64,000 nucleotides of DNA from Rhizobium sp. BT04 (GCF_030053135.1 NZ_CP125652.1:2204001-2268000); one strand, 5' to 3'; numbered from the stretch's first letter, positions 8,199 to 17,722 are shown. The notes: a model not told the origin generated them from the sequence alone. Numbers and translations: made by a program.

Positions 8199-8813
8199 AT
8201 GTCCGCCATGCGCTTTTTTGCTTTGACATCAGCGGCGCTGCCGCTCGCCCTCATCCTCCTCTCCGCCACTTTTCCGGCCACCGCCGCGGAAAAAGACGTC
8301 ATCGTCGAGCAGACGGATGTCAACTCTTCACCAAAGCAGCACCTCGACCAGCTGTTCAGCCAGCTGAAGCGTGAGCGCGACCCCGACAAGGCCAGCAGCA
8401 TCGCCAATGAGATCCGCATGGAATGGAACGATTCCGGCAGCGCCACCATCAATCTCTTGATGCAATGGGCCGACAAGGCGATCGAGGAAAAGCGCAATCC
8501 CGCCGCCCTAGACTTCCTCGATGAAGCGATCGCGCTGAAGCCCGATTATGCCGAAAGCTGGAACCGTCGCGCCACGCTGAATTTCGTCATGGGCAATTAT
8601 CGCAAGTCGATGTCCGACATCGAGCGTGTGCTCGATCTCGAGCCGCGCCATTTCGGCGCGCTGTCCGGCATGGCGGCGATCCTCAGCAATTCCGGCAACG
8701 ACCAGCTGACCTTGAAGGCTTGGGAGCGTTTCCTCGATGTCTATCCCGCCGAACGCACCGCGCAGGAACAGGTCAACACGCTTGCCGAAAAACTCGCCGG
8801 CAACCGCACCTGA
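8199..8813 (+). CDS. Exported TPR-repeat protein
   Basis: About 204 residues from ATG 8199 (ATG 8208 is equally possible; neither has a strong ribosome binding site). A signal peptide (RFFALTSAALPLALILLSATFPATAA) is followed by helical TPR units: LMQWADKAIEEKRNPAALDFLDEAIALKPDYAESWNRRA and MGNYRKSMSDIERVLDLEPRHFGALSGMAAI match the TPR W-LG-Y-A-F-A-P pattern. It is probably a periplasmic adaptor. No partner is indicated by neighbours. Confidence 0.83.
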   Translation: MSAMRFFALTSAALPLALILLSATFPATAAEKDVIVEQTDVNSSPKQHLDQLFSQLKRERDPDKASSIANEIRMEWNDSGSATINLLMQWADKAIEEKRNPAALDFLDEAIALKPDYAESWNRRATLNFVMGNYRKSMSDIERVLDLEPRHFGALSGMAAILSNSGNDQLTLKAWERFLDVYPAERTAQEQVNTLAEKLAGNRT

Positions 8814-8929
8814 TTCCCGGGCTGACATCTTGACGTCGGATCACGCCGCGCAATTTTGGAATACAGAGGGAAACGATGTAGCGGTTTGTCCGCCCGCAGG
8901 TCATCCCGCAATTATCGCTCGTTAAGATC

Positions 8930-9982
8930 ATGCTTGCAGAAGTTTCCGCCCTTCTCATCCCGCTCGCCGCCGCCATCGGTTACTCTTCCTACAAGGCGCG
9001 GCAATTCGAACACACCTATCCGAATATCGGCGAACTGACGGATGTCGGCGGCTACCGCATGAATGCCGTCCATATCGCGCGTCCCGAAAATGCCGACCTG
9101 CCCGCCCTCGTCTTCATTCACGGCGCCAGCGGCAATCTCCTCGATCAGGTCGTCGCCTTTCGCGCCGCACTCGAAGGCCGAGCGGAAATGCTCTTCGTCG
9201 ATCGACCCGGTCACGGTTATTCCGAGCGCGGCGGCCCTGAGAACGCTTTTCCCTCCGGCCAGGCCGATGCCATCGCCAGGCTGATGGAAAAGCGCGGTAT
9301 CGAAAAGGCTGTTATCGTCGGCCATTCCTTCGGCGGCGCGATCACTGCCGCCTTCGGCCTGCGCCATCCCGATAAGACATCAGGCCTGCTTTTTCTCGCA
9401 CCCGCCACCCATCCCTGGCCGGGCGGCATCGACTGGTACTATCATGTCGCCACCGCGCCTGTTATCGGCTGGCTCTTCAACCATGCGGTCGTCGTGCCGC
9501 TCGGGCTGCGTCGGCTGGAGCGCGGCACGCTGAACGTCTTTCGTCCCAATCCACGCCCGGCCGACTACATCGAAAAGACCGGTCCGTCGCTGGTGCTGCG
9601 GCCGAGCGCTTTCCACAACAACGCCGCCGATTTCAAAAGGCTGCTCGCCTATGTGAAGGCACACTCACCGCTCTATTCGCAGATCACCGCCCCGACCGTC
9701 ATCATCACAGGCGACAGCGACGAGGTCGTCTGGGAGCATCTGCATTCGCGCGGCCTTGCCCGCGATATTTCAGGTTCCGAACTTATCACCATACGAGGCG
9801 TCGGCCATAAGCCGGACTATCTGGCAACCGATGTCGCCATCGCAGCCATGGAAAAGATATCAGGCAAGCCGCGCGACCTGCAGGCGGCGGCTCGGAGGGC
9901 CGAGGAGAGGCTCGCCGCTTCGCGCCAGCAGACGCGCGCAACCCTGTCGTCGCTGACGCCGGACGCTTTGCGCGGCGCCTGA
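8930..9982 (+). CDS. Alpha/beta hydrolase with N-terminal membrane anchor
   Basis: 350 residues. The first 18 residues are hydrophobic (ALLIPLAAAIGYSS) and could anchor the protein in the inner membrane. The hydrolase fold follows: VFIHGASGN (oxyanion-hole HG), FVDRPGHGYSERG, and the nucleophile elbow VGHSFGGA with Ser133. Asp of TGDSDEVV and His of GVGHKPDY complete a plausible triad. Substrate unknown; the family includes esterases and lipases. A 40-residue charged C-terminal tail (RRAEERLAASRQQTRA) is an unusual addition. Confidence 0.85.
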   Translation: MLAEVSALLIPLAAAIGYSSYKARQFEHTYPNIGELTDVGGYRMNAVHIARPENADLPALVFIHGASGNLLDQVVAFRAALEGRAEMLFVDRPGHGYSERGGPENAFPSGQADAIARLMEKRGIEKAVIVGHSFGGAITAAFGLRHPDKTSGLLFLAPATHPWPGGIDWYYHVATAPVIGWLFNHAVVVPLGLRRLERGTLNVFRPNPRPADYIEKTGPSLVLRPSAFHNNAADFKRLLAYVKAHSPLYSQITAPTVIITGDSDEVVWEHLHSRGLARDISGSELITIRGVGHKPDYLATDVAIAAMEKISGKPRDLQAAARRAEERLAASRQQTRATLSSLTPDALRGA

Positions 9983-10089
9983 CGTCTCCGGCTGCAAAAC
10001 CGAGCTCCTTGCCTAAAGCCAGTCGCCTGCATTGTCTCGGGCCGCAGCGGCCCCATATGTTTCCATCATTGTCCATAGGAGGGGAAATC

Positions 10090-11826
10090 ATGGGCCGCCT
10101 GCATATCGGGACGATCTCCGTCATATCGGCACTGTCGCTGAGCCTGACCTCGGCTTTCGCCGCATCGCCCGCACCAGTCGAAGCCGAGCACGGCATGGTC
10201 GTTACCGCCCAGCATCTGGCGACCGATGTCGGCGTCGAGGTGTTGAAAAGCGGCGGCAATGCCGTCGATGCGGCGGTCGCCGTCGGTTATGCGCTGGCGG
10301 TCGTCTATCCCTCGGCCGGCAATCTCGGCGGCGGCGGTTTCATGACCATCCGCCTGAAAGACGGCACCAAGACCTTTCTCGATTTCCGCGAACGCGCGCC
10401 GCTTGCCGCCACGAAGACCATGTATCTCGATGCCAAGGGCGATATCGTGCCGCGCGCCAGCCTCGACGGCTATCTCGCCGTCGGCGTTCCCGGCTCCGTC
10501 ATGGGCTTCGAAACCGCACGCGAGAAATACGGCACGAAATCGCGCCAGGATCTGATCGCACCGGCGCTCCGCTTCGCCAAAGACGGCTTCACGTTGGAAC
10601 AGGGCGACGCCGCAAGCCTCGCCGGCAACGCCAAGCGTCTCGCCAAGGACGAGGCGGCGGCGAAAATTTTCCTGAAGCCGGACGGAAAGCCCTATACATC
10701 GGGCGAAAAACTCCAGCAGCCTGACCTCGCCGCGGTTTTGGCCGGCATCTCCGAAAAAGGTCCCGACGCCTTCTACAAAGGCGCGCCGGCCGAAGAGATC
10801 GTCAAGGCGAGCCAGACCAAAGGCGGCATCCTCGCCAGGCAAGATTTCGAGCAATATGCCGTGCGCGAGTTGAAGCCGATCGAGTGCAATTACCGCGGCT
10901 ACGACATCATCTCCTCGCCGCCGCCCTCCTCCGGCGGCATCATCATCTGCGAGATCCTCAATGTTCTCGAAGGTTATCCGCTCTCCTATCTCGGCTACAA
11001 CTCGGCTGAAACCGTGCACATCATGGTCGAGGCGATGCGCTATGCCTATGTCGACCGCAATGCCGCACTCGGCGATCCCGATTTCGTCGAGAACCCGGTC
11101 GAGAAACTGCTCGACAAGAAATATGCCTCGGAGATCGCCGCCAAGATCGACCCTTACAAGGCCGGCACCTCGGCGAACCTGAAACCGCTCGGCGGCAAGG
11201 AAAGCACCGAGACGACGCATTATTCGATCATCGACGACGCGGGCAATGCCGTCGCCGTCACCTATACGCTGAACGGCTCCTTCGGCGCCGCGGTCGTGGC
11301 ACCCGGCACCGGCATCCTGCTCAACAACGAGATGGACGATTTCACCTCCAAAACAGGCGTGCCGAACCTCTACGGATTGGTGCAGGGCGAAGCCAATGCC
11401 ATCGCGCCGAAGAAGACGCCGCTCTCCTCGATGAGCCCGACGATCGTCACCCGGGACGGCAAACCCTTCATGGTGATCGGCAGCCCCGGCGGCTCGCGCA
11501 TCATCACCATCACGCTGGAGACGATCCTCAACGTCGTCGATTTCGGCATGGATATCAGCCAGGCGGTGAACGCGCCGCGTCTCCACCACCAATGGCAGCC
11601 CGACAAGGTCTTTCTCGAACCCTATGCCATTTCGCCGGATACGGAAAAGACCCTCGCCGCCATGGGCTACAGCTTCGATGGCGGCAATGACGCGCCGCAA
11701 TGGGGCCAGGCCGCCGGCATCCTCGTCGGCGGCAAAAGCCTCGCCGCCATCGCCAAGGGCAGCGGCGCCCGCTACAATGGCGCCATGGACAGCCGTGCGG
11801 CGGAAGGTTCGGCCAACGGCTATTAA
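10090..11826 (+). CDS. ggt: Gamma-glutamyltransferase (glutathione hydrolase)
   Basis: 578 residues from ATG 10090, which has an ideal AGGAGGGG site; a signal peptide ends at about AFA 22-24, so the enzyme is periplasmic. Conserved blocks: NAVDAAVAVGYALAVV, GNLGGGGFM, FRERAP. The self-cleavage and catalytic Thr is Thr376 within STETTHYS; cleavage before it gives large and small subunits. SPGGSRI near residue 464 completes the active site. It cleaves gamma-glutamyl bonds in glutathione and related compounds. Single gene with its own spacing on both sides. Confidence 0.96.
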   Translation: MGRLHIGTISVISALSLSLTSAFAASPAPVEAEHGMVVTAQHLATDVGVEVLKSGGNAVDAAVAVGYALAVVYPSAGNLGGGGFMTIRLKDGTKTFLDFRERAPLAATKTMYLDAKGDIVPRASLDGYLAVGVPGSVMGFETAREKYGTKSRQDLIAPALRFAKDGFTLEQGDAASLAGNAKRLAKDEAAAKIFLKPDGKPYTSGEKLQQPDLAAVLAGISEKGPDAFYKGAPAEEIVKASQTKGGILARQDFEQYAVRELKPIECNYRGYDIISSPPPSSGGIIICEILNVLEGYPLSYLGYNSAETVHIMVEAMRYAYVDRNAALGDPDFVENPVEKLLDKKYASEIAAKIDPYKAGTSANLKPLGGKESTETTHYSIIDDAGNAVAVTYTLNGSFGAAVVAPGTGILLNNEMDDFTSKTGVPNLYGLVQGEANAIAPKKTPLSSMSPTIVTRDGKPFMVIGSPGGSRIITITLETILNVVDFGMDISQAVNAPRLHHQWQPDKVFLEPYAISPDTEKTLAAMGYSFDGGNDAPQWGQAAGILVGGKSLAAIAKGSGARYNGAMDSRAAEGSANGY

Positions 11827-11934
11827 CCTCGGCAACGAGCGCAACACCATTCATGTCACGGTGACAAAGTCGCCGTTCACAAAGAGCTTGCCCGACCCTA
11901 TGCATGATTAAATTCCAAGCAGGACGATTCCCGA

Positions 11935-12909
11935 ATGGCCAGCATTGAAATGATCGTCGCCGCCCGCGCCCGCCTGCGCGGTCATATCAGGCGCACACCG
12001 CTTCTCTCCTCTCCCTTCCTGAACGAGATCGCCGGCCGGCGCCTGTTCGTGAAGGCGGAATGTCTGCAGCATTCCGGTTCGTTCAAGTTCCGCGGCGGTT
12101 GGTCCGCGGTCTCCGGCCTCGATCCGGCCGTGCGTGCGAGAGGCGTCATCGCCTTCTCCTCCGGCAACCACGCCCAGGGCGTTGCCCTTGCCGCCAAGCT
12201 GCATGGCGTGCCCGCCGTCATCATCATGCCGAGCGACGCGCCAAAGCTGAAGATCGCCAACACCCGCGCCTTCGGCGCCGAAGTTGTGCTATACGACCGC
12301 GCCAACGAGGATCGCGACGAGATCGGCGCGAGGCTTTCTGCAGAACGCGGCCTGACGCTGATCAAGCCTTTCGACGAGCCGCTCGTCATTGCCGGCCAAG
12401 GCACGACCGGCCTCGAAATCTCCGAGCAGGCGGAAGAGGAAGGTGTTACGTCTGCGGAGGTCCTGGTTCCCTGCGGCGGCGGCGGACTGACCTCCGGCAT
12501 CGCCCTTGCCCTCGAAGCCAGCGCCCCCGGTTTTCGCGTCCGTCCCTGCGAACCCAGTGACTTCGACGATACCACCCGCTCGCTCGTCTCGGGCAGGATC
12601 GAGCGCAATGCCTCGATGTCGGGCTCGATCTGCGATGCGATCCTCACGCCGCAGCCTGGTAATATCACCTTTCCGATCCTGAAGCGCCTCGCCGGCCCTG
12701 GCATCGTTGTCACCGACGAGGAGGCGCTGCGCGCCATGGCGCTCGCTTTCGTCAGGCTGAAGATCGTCGTCGAGCCCGGTGCTGCAGTGGCGCTTGCCGC
12801 CGCCCTCTTCCATGATAAGGATCTGGAAAGCGACACAATCGTTGTCGTCACATCGGGCGGCAACGTCGATTCCGATATTTTCTCCACCGCCCTGGAACGC
12901 TTCGGTTGA
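11935..12909 (+). CDS. Threonine/serine dehydratase-like PLP enzyme
   Basis: 324 residues, the catabolic (TdcB/serine racemase-like) length with no C-terminal ACT regulatory domain. Lys51 in SGSFKFRGG is the PLP Schiff-base residue; SSGNHAQGVA binds the substrate carboxylate; CGGGGLTSG is the phosphate loop; VVTSGGN closes the PLP pocket. Enzymes of this type deaminate L-threonine or L-serine to 2-oxoacids, while some are racemases or act on hydroxyaspartate, so the exact substrate is open. A strong terminator follows. Confidence 0.85.
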   Translation: MASIEMIVAARARLRGHIRRTPLLSSPFLNEIAGRRLFVKAECLQHSGSFKFRGGWSAVSGLDPAVRARGVIAFSSGNHAQGVALAAKLHGVPAVIIMPSDAPKLKIANTRAFGAEVVLYDRANEDRDEIGARLSAERGLTLIKPFDEPLVIAGQGTTGLEISEQAEEEGVTSAEVLVPCGGGGLTSGIALALEASAPGFRVRPCEPSDFDDTTRSLVSGRIERNASMSGSICDAILTPQPGNITFPILKRLAGPGIVVTDEEALRAMALAFVRLKIVVEPGAAVALAAALFHDKDLESDTIVVVTSGGNVDSDIFSTALERFG

Positions 12910-12921
12910 GGTAAGTGCCCC

Positions 12922-12954
12922 AACCATCCGCAGCATATGCCGCGGATGGTTTTC
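12922..12954 (+). terminator. Rho-independent terminator after threonine-dehydratase-like gene
   Basis: AACCATCCGC and GCGGATGGTT form a perfect 10-bp stem around a 10-base loop, followed by TTTTC. It lies 13 bases after the stop codon and 14 bases before the convergent SDR stop. Confidence 0.85.
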
Positions 12955-12966
12955 GTCGGTAAACCA

Positions 12967-13764
12967 TCATGCCAGCTCGTAACGCTTGGCCGGCGTGCTG
13001 CGAGACAGGTTCGGCATCAATGCCTGGCGCGCCTGCTCGTAGGCCGAAAGCAAGCCGGCATCCTCCAGCGCCGGAATCGTTGCGAACTCACCCTGCTCAA
13101 GTCCGGCCAGCGATGCATCGACCATGTCATCGGCCGACATTACGATCTCGTTCGGCAGATGCTCGATCGGCGTGCCGGCAATGCCCCAGAATTCCGTCGC
13201 CGTGGCGCCCGGTAGCACGGCCTGGATACGGATATTCTTCTCCGTCAGTTCATGTTTCAGCGACTGGCTGAAGGCGAGCACGAAGGCTTTCGTGGCGCCA
13301 TAGACGCCATTCAGGCGCTCGGGCGCGATCGCGACGATCGAAGCAATGTTGATGATCGTGCCGCCGCCGCGGGCAACGAAACCGGGAACGGCGGCATAGG
13401 TCAGCCGCATCAGCGCCGTGACGTTGAGGTCGATCATCTTCTGCATCTTGTCGACATCGGCGGCAAGCAGCGGCGCCGTTCCGCCGACGCCGGCATTGTT
13501 GACCAGAAGCGTGATGCTCCGGTCCTGCTTCAGCACGCCTTCAACACGGGCGAGGTCGGCCGTGTTGCCGAGGTCGGCCACGACGGTCTCGACTGTTCTG
13601 CCCGTCTCCTCGGTCAGCCCGGTTGCCAAGGCCTTCAGCCGCTCGCCGTTGCGGGCGACGATGATAAGGTCGTAACCCTGCTTGGCCAGCCTGTGCGCAT
13701 AGACTGCGCCGATGCCCGAGGATGCGCCGGTGACAAGCGCAGTACCCTTGTATTCCTGTGTCAT
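12967..13764 (-). CDS. Short-chain dehydrogenase/reductase
   Basis: 265 residues, classical SDR. TGASSGIGA (12-20) is the NAD(P)-binding TGxxxGxG motif; VVADLGN binds adenine; NNAGVGG (89-95); catalytic Ser142, Tyr155 and Lys159 (YGATK) are all present. Basic residues after strand 2 (ARNGERLK) suggest NADPH preference. Substrate unknown. It is divergent from a GlxA-type regulator 117 bases away, which is a likely controller. Confidence 0.9.
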   Translation of the reverse strand: MTQEYKGTALVTGASSGIGAVYAHRLAKQGYDLIIVARNGERLKALATGLTEETGRTVETVVADLGNTADLARVEGVLKQDRSITLLVNNAGVGGTAPLLAADVDKMQKMIDLNVTALMRLTYAAVPGFVARGGGTIINIASIVAIAPERLNGVYGATKAFVLAFSQSLKHELTEKNIRIQAVLPGATATEFWGIAGTPIEHLPNEIVMSADDMVDASLAGLEQGEFATIPALEDAGLLSAYEQARQALMPNLSRSTPAKRYELA

Positions 13765-13880
13765 GATCCATCTCCTTCAATTGCGCCGGCCTCTGCCCTG
13801 CGCCTGAGGAGAACCATACCCCGGATTGTCAGCGTCCTGAATGTCATATATACCACCTTTCAGGACATCGGAGCTTAGTC

Positions 13881-14816
13881 ATGCAGACCATCGCTTTCCT
13901 GCTCTACCCCGGCTTCCAGATTATGGGCCTGGCGGCTGTGTCGGCCTTCGAATTCACCAATCTGCATTTCCACGAGAAGGTCTACGACATCCGCTACCTC
14001 TCGGAAGCCGGCGGTTCGCTGCGCACCTCGCTCGGGATGGCGATCGAGACCGAGCCCTTCGGCGATCCCGGATTCGATACGCTGATCGTCACCGGCGCGC
14101 CCGGCATTGCATTGCCAAGCCCCGGCGAAAGCGACTTCGTTCGCGCGGCTCTTGGCGCCTCTCGCCGCGTCGCTTCGATTTGCACCGGCACATTCTTTCT
14201 CGCCGAAGCCGGTATTCTCGACGGCCGACGCGCGACGACGCACTGGTGTCTCGCCCGCGAAATGAGGACGCGGTATCCAGCGATCAAGGTGGAAGAGGAC
14301 CGCATCTTCATTATCGACGGCTCGGTCTGGACATCGGCCGGCATGACGGCCGGGATCGATCTGGCACTCGCCATGGTCGAGAAGGACCACGGCATAGAGG
14401 TCGCCCGCGCAGTGGCCCGAATGCTTGTCGTCTATCACCGCCGGTCCGGCGGCCAGTCGCAATTTTCCGCGCTGCTGGAGCTGGAACCGAAATCCGACCG
14501 CATTCAGAAGGCGCTCGACTTTGCCCGCGGCAATCTGAAATCGCAGCTTTCGGTCGAAGAACTGGCGGAAGCCGCCCATCTCAGCCCACGCCAGTTCAGC
14601 CGAGCCTTCCGCGCCGAAACCGGACAGTCGCCTGCCAAAGCGGTGGAAAATCTGAGACTCGAAGCCGCCCGGCTGATGATGGAGCAGAGCCGCCATCCGA
14701 TCGACGTCGTCGCCGACGAGACCGGCTTTGCCGACCGCGAGCGCATGCGCCGCGCTTTCCTACGCGCTTTCGGCCAGCCGCCGCAGGCAATCCGCCGCAA
14801 CGCCCAGCAGATGTAG
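13881..14816 (+). CDS. GlxA-family AraC-type transcriptional regulator (DJ-1/PfpI fused to HTH)
   Basis: 311 residues. Residues 1-180 form a DJ-1/PfpI amidotransferase-like domain with the nucleophile-elbow Cys101 in SICTGTFFLAEAG. Residues 205-308 are an AraC/XylS double helix-turn-helix (VEELAEAAHLSPRQFSRAFRAETGQSPAKAVENLRLEAAR and the second HTH IDVVADETGFADRERMRRAFLRAFG). GlxA-type proteins are activators for amine and amino-acid catabolism genes. The divergent SDR is the natural target candidate. Confidence 0.92.
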   Translation: MQTIAFLLYPGFQIMGLAAVSAFEFTNLHFHEKVYDIRYLSEAGGSLRTSLGMAIETEPFGDPGFDTLIVTGAPGIALPSPGESDFVRAALGASRRVASICTGTFFLAEAGILDGRRATTHWCLAREMRTRYPAIKVEEDRIFIIDGSVWTSAGMTAGIDLALAMVEKDHGIEVARAVARMLVVYHRRSGGQSQFSALLELEPKSDRIQKALDFARGNLKSQLSVEELAEAAHLSPRQFSRAFRAETGQSPAKAVENLRLEAARLMMEQSRHPIDVVADETGFADRERMRRAFLRAFGQPPQAIRRNAQQM

Positions 14817-14844
14817 CACCCGGCCTGCAACGGCCGGGTGCTTT
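14816..14844 (+). terminator. Rho-independent terminator of glxA-like gene
   Basis: GCACCCGGCC and GGCCGGGTGC make a perfect 10-bp stem with a 6-base loop, followed by TTT. The stem begins on the last base of the stop codon. The convergent PhyH gene ends 10 bases further on. Confidence 0.85.
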
Positions 14845-14853
14845 CTGTCCTCG

Positions 14854-15660
14854 CTACCGGTCCTGAAGCGCCCGGCGGATTGCGATCTCGACCGGTGAAT
14901 AGGCGCCGTCCTGCCGTTCGAGCCGAAGCGGTTCGGAAGGGGCAAGGCCGGGCTGCGCCATAAAGCGCGGCTCCCTGCCGCGATGCATCTGCGCTGCGTG
15001 GATGAGGAACGGATGGCACAGATAGACCGTGCCCGCCAGGCCCGTCGCTAACGCCAGCAGCCGGTCTTCCCCGACATGCTCCAGCCAGAGATGCGCCATC
15101 CCCGCTTCGCCCGCGGGCGCCAGAAGGCGGGCGATATCCTTATGCGACCCGACGCGGATGCGGGTCGGCGCGTCCTGCTCCCCGACATCCGAGAACAGGA
15201 ACAGCATCAGCAGCGCCCGCCCGCGCGAGGTGATGTTCACCCGCCAGGCCGAAAAGTCCCGTTGTTCGTTCGGATCGCAATCCTCGCCGGGAAAGCTGAG
15301 GTCGACATGCCAACCGGCATCGCCGGGATCGTCGGGATGAGGAAAGCGCACCGGAAAGCTGCCGAGCCCATTACGCGGCTCCCAGCGCCCTTTGCCGACG
15401 AGCTGGTCGAAGGCTGAATGCAAGACAGGCGTGTTGACGGCCTTTTCGAACGGCCCACCGCCATAGCCGGCAAGCCGCACGACCGGCTGCGTCCACGTGT
15501 TTGGATCATCCGCAGCGAAGGGAATGTCGCGCCACATGATGACGCGCGCCTCCTCGGCCAGCTCCTGAGGAAAAGCATCGTCGATCCTGATGAAGCCATG
15601 CTCGATAAATTGTTCGATCTGCGCGGCGTTCAGCGCCGGCGGGTAAACAGTTGGTGTCAT
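14854..15660 (-). CDS. Phytanoyl-CoA dioxygenase (PhyH) family protein
   Basis: 268 residues from ATG 15660. The non-haem iron facial triad is visible: His118 and Asp120 in GWHVDLSF, and a distal His (His221, possibly His216) in CHPFLIHAAQ, with Arg232 placed to bind 2-oxoglutarate. The N-terminus (QIEQFIEHGFIRIDDAF) is typical of PhyH members. Such enzymes hydroxylate small substrates using 2-oxoglutarate and oxygen. Substrate is not evident. Neighbours do not form an operon with it. Confidence 0.85.
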   Translation of the reverse strand: MTPTVYPPALNAAQIEQFIEHGFIRIDDAFPQELAEEARVIMWRDIPFAADDPNTWTQPVVRLAGYGGGPFEKAVNTPVLHSAFDQLVGKGRWEPRNGLGSFPVRFPHPDDPGDAGWHVDLSFPGEDCDPNEQRDFSAWRVNITSRGRALLMLFLFSDVGEQDAPTRIRVGSHKDIARLLAPAGEAGMAHLWLEHVGEDRLLALATGLAGTVYLCHPFLIHAAQMHRGREPRFMAQPGLAPSEPLRLERQDGAYSPVEIAIRRALQDR

Positions 15661-15785
15661 TAAATATCTCTCTATCGCCAAACCTGCCGGCTCTTTCCTT
15701 GGCCAGATGCAGGTGGTTGCAGTTCGCGGCAACGCGCCAACCGCGAAGGCTGGTCAGCGGCCGCGTCTTCTGATGCCCGAAGGCA

Positions 15786-15801
15786 GAGCCTCTAGAGGCT
15801 C
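15786..15801. promoter_or_regulatory. Perfect 16-bp palindrome upstream of PhyH gene
   Basis: GAGCCTCT followed directly by its reverse complement, with no spacer. It lies between the LysR stop (15891) and the PhyH start (15660), both on the minus strand, about 130 bases upstream of the PhyH gene. It could be an operator; the lack of a loop and U-tract argues against a terminator. Confidence 0.4.
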
Positions 15802-15890
15802 AAGAAGAAGACTGTCGCGATATTGAGGGTGATCATCTTCATAGCGGTCCGAAGCTACAGGCACGCGCTCGAGGGGTCAACGCGGAGATG

Positions 15891-16790
15891 TCAGGCCGGC
15901 ACCTCGCGCAACGCACCATGCACCGATTGCAGCACCAGTTCGCCAAGGCGCGCCGCAGCCGGCTGCGGTTCGGCTTCCGCCCGATGCAGGACCAGACCGA
16001 GCTTCGGCAAATCGGGCAGGCCGACAGTCCCGGGCACCAGCGGCCGCACCTTCGCCGGCAGCCCGATCGGCGTGCGGATGGTGAGGCCGAGGCCTGCCGC
16101 CGTCGCCGCCCAGAGACCGCCGAGACTGGGGCTGACGAAGGCGAGCCGCCAGGAAATACCGGCCTCGTCAAGCGCCCGGGTCGCCGCACTGCGCAACAGG
16201 CACGGCGCCTCCAGCGAGGCGAGCGGCATCGGCTCGCCGCTAGCCGCTTGCCATGCGGGCGGCCCCTCGGCAGGCCCGATCCAGCGCATCGGCACTTCGC
16301 CGATCCGCTCGCAATGGGTGGTCAGCGTGCCGTCGCTCCAGGCAAGCGCCAGATCGAGCTTGCCCGATGTGACGCGCTCGAGCAGTTCGGCATTGCGGAC
16401 CACCCGCGCCTCGATCCGGACCTTCGGATGGGCACGCGCGAAGCGGCCGAGCACTTCGGGCAGCAGGGTCTCACCGAAATCCTCCTGCAGGCCGAGTCTT
16501 ACCCAGCCCTCCAGCTCGACGCTGTTGACGGCCGCAGCCGCCTCGTCGTTGAGTTCCAGCAGCCGCCTGGCATAGCCGAGCATCGTCTCGCCGGCGTCGG
16601 TCAGCGCCAACCCGCGCCCCGCCTTGCGGAAGATCGGCGTACCCGCCTGCTCCTCCAGCTTCTTCAGCTGTGCGCTGACCGCCGAGGTCGAACGCCCGAG
16701 CCGCTCGGCCGCCTTGGCAAAATTGCCGAGCTCCATGCCGGTCGAAAAGGTGCGAAGCACATCGAGATCGAAGATCGTCCGCCGCATCAT
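15891..16790 (-). CDS. LysR-family transcriptional regulator
   Basis: 299 residues from ATG 16790 (an adjacent ATG at 16787 is equally possible). Residues 5-65 are the LysR winged HTH (LDVLRTFSTGMELGNFAKAAERLGRSTSAVSAQLKKLEEQAG.PIFRKAGRG pattern); the rest is the periplasmic-binding-like effector domain. It is divergent, with 114 bases between, from the tautomerase-cupin-DUF4865 operon. The AT-rich gap includes GGAT-AATTA-ATCC, a partial dyad suited to LysR binding. It probably autoregulates and controls that operon in response to an unknown small molecule. Confidence 0.92.
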   Translation of the reverse strand: MMRRTIFDLDVLRTFSTGMELGNFAKAAERLGRSTSAVSAQLKKLEEQAGTPIFRKAGRGLALTDAGETMLGYARRLLELNDEAAAAVNSVELEGWVRLGLQEDFGETLLPEVLGRFARAHPKVRIEARVVRNAELLERVTSGKLDLALAWSDGTLTTHCERIGEVPMRWIGPAEGPPAWQAASGEPMPLASLEAPCLLRSAATRALDEAGISWRLAFVSPSLGGLWAATAAGLGLTIRTPIGLPAKVRPLVPGTVGLPDLPKLGLVLHRAEAEPQPAAARLGELVLQSVHGALREVPA

Positions 16791-16904
16791 ATAATCCCAT
16801 TTTTCAGGATAATTAATCCATAAAATTCTGATTTTCAGCATCATCGTGCCGTGCGATGGTTCTGCTGTCAAGGCCGACAGACGGCCTGAACCATGGAGAC
16901 CCCG

Positions 16905-17324
16905 ATGCCCTTCGTTCGAATTTCCCTTCGCAAAGGCAAGTCGCCGGACTATCTTGGCGCAATCGCCGACAACATCCAGCGCGCCCTGATGGACACCTTC
17001 GACGTGCCCGAAAACGACCGTTTCCAGGCCATCCATCAACATGACGAGAATGAGTTGATCTTCGACCGCAACTATCTCGCCGGCCCGCGCTCCGACAATT
17101 TCGTCTATATCTCGATCACAACAGGCAGGCCTCGCACCGGCGAGATGAAGGCGGCGCTCTATCGGCGGATCGCCGATCTCCTGGCGCAATCGCCGGGCCT
17201 CCGGCCTGAGGATGTGATGATCGTCATCAGCACCAGCGCACCGGAAGACTGGTCCTTCGGCGACGGCATGGCCCAGATGATCGACCCAGACTGGCGGCTA
17301 CGTGTGGCTGGAGGCCGGCAATGA
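16905..17324 (+). CDS. Tautomerase-superfamily protein
   Basis: 139 residues. ATG 16905 is chosen because it places Pro directly after Met (MPFVRISL); removal of Met exposes the N-terminal catalytic Pro of the 4-oxalocrotonate tautomerase/MIF superfamily, and GGAG lies six bases upstream. The two-repeat length is consistent with an MSAD/trimeric-type member. Enzymes here tautomerise or dehalogenate small keto acids; substrate unknown. It overlaps the cupin gene by four bases. Confidence 0.85.
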   Translation: MPFVRISLRKGKSPDYLGAIADNIQRALMDTFDVPENDRFQAIHQHDENELIFDRNYLAGPRSDNFVYISITTGRPRTGEMKAALYRRIADLLAQSPGLRPEDVMIVISTSAPEDWSFGDGMAQMIDPDWRLRVAGGRQ

Positions 17325-17722
17325 GCGCTTCGAACCCGAAGACCATGACCATCAGGCGCCCCGGCAAGGCAATCCGTTCGCCGGAGAGCGTCGCGACTGC
17401 GCCCTTCTGGGTCGAGATGCTGCTCGAAGGCAGCGCCGATGGCGAGAACACCGCAATGCGCGCCGCGCTCGATCCCGGCACCATTACGCGCTGGCACACG
17501 CATCCCAGAGGCCAGTTGCTCTATGTGCTTTCGGGCCATGGGTTGGCGCAGAACGAGGGCGGCCCGATCGAAGCATTGCGGGCCGGCGACGCCGTCTGGT
17601 TTGCGCCGGGTGAGTGCCACTGGCATGGCGCAGCCGATGACAGCCCCTTCAGCTATATCAGCATCCAGCCGGTGGAAAACGGCAGCATCGTCAAATGGCT
17701 GGAACCGGTGGCACAGTCATGA
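17321..17722 (+). CDS. Cupin-domain protein
   Basis: 133 residues. Single cupin fold: motif 1 has His59, His61 and Gln65 (RWHTHPRGQLLYVLSG) and motif 2 has PGECHWHGA with His100 or His102, giving a likely metal site. Start ATG overlaps the tautomerase stop and its own stop overlaps the DUF4865 start (both ATGA), so the three proteins are translationally coupled and probably work on one small molecule. Small cupins of this type include carboxymuconolactone decarboxylase partners and QdoI-like dioxygenases; no specific reaction can be assigned. Confidence 0.85.
   Translation: MSASNPKTMTIRRPGKAIRSPESVATAPFWVEMLLEGSADGENTAMRAALDPGTITRWHTHPRGQLLYVLSGHGLAQNEGGPIEALRAGDAVWFAPGECHWHGAADDSPFSYISIQPVENGSIVKWLEPVAQS

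Noticed and set aside
10066..11850. 594-codon minus-strand frame across ggt
   Set aside because: Antisense shadow; ggt on the plus strand has the full family motif set.
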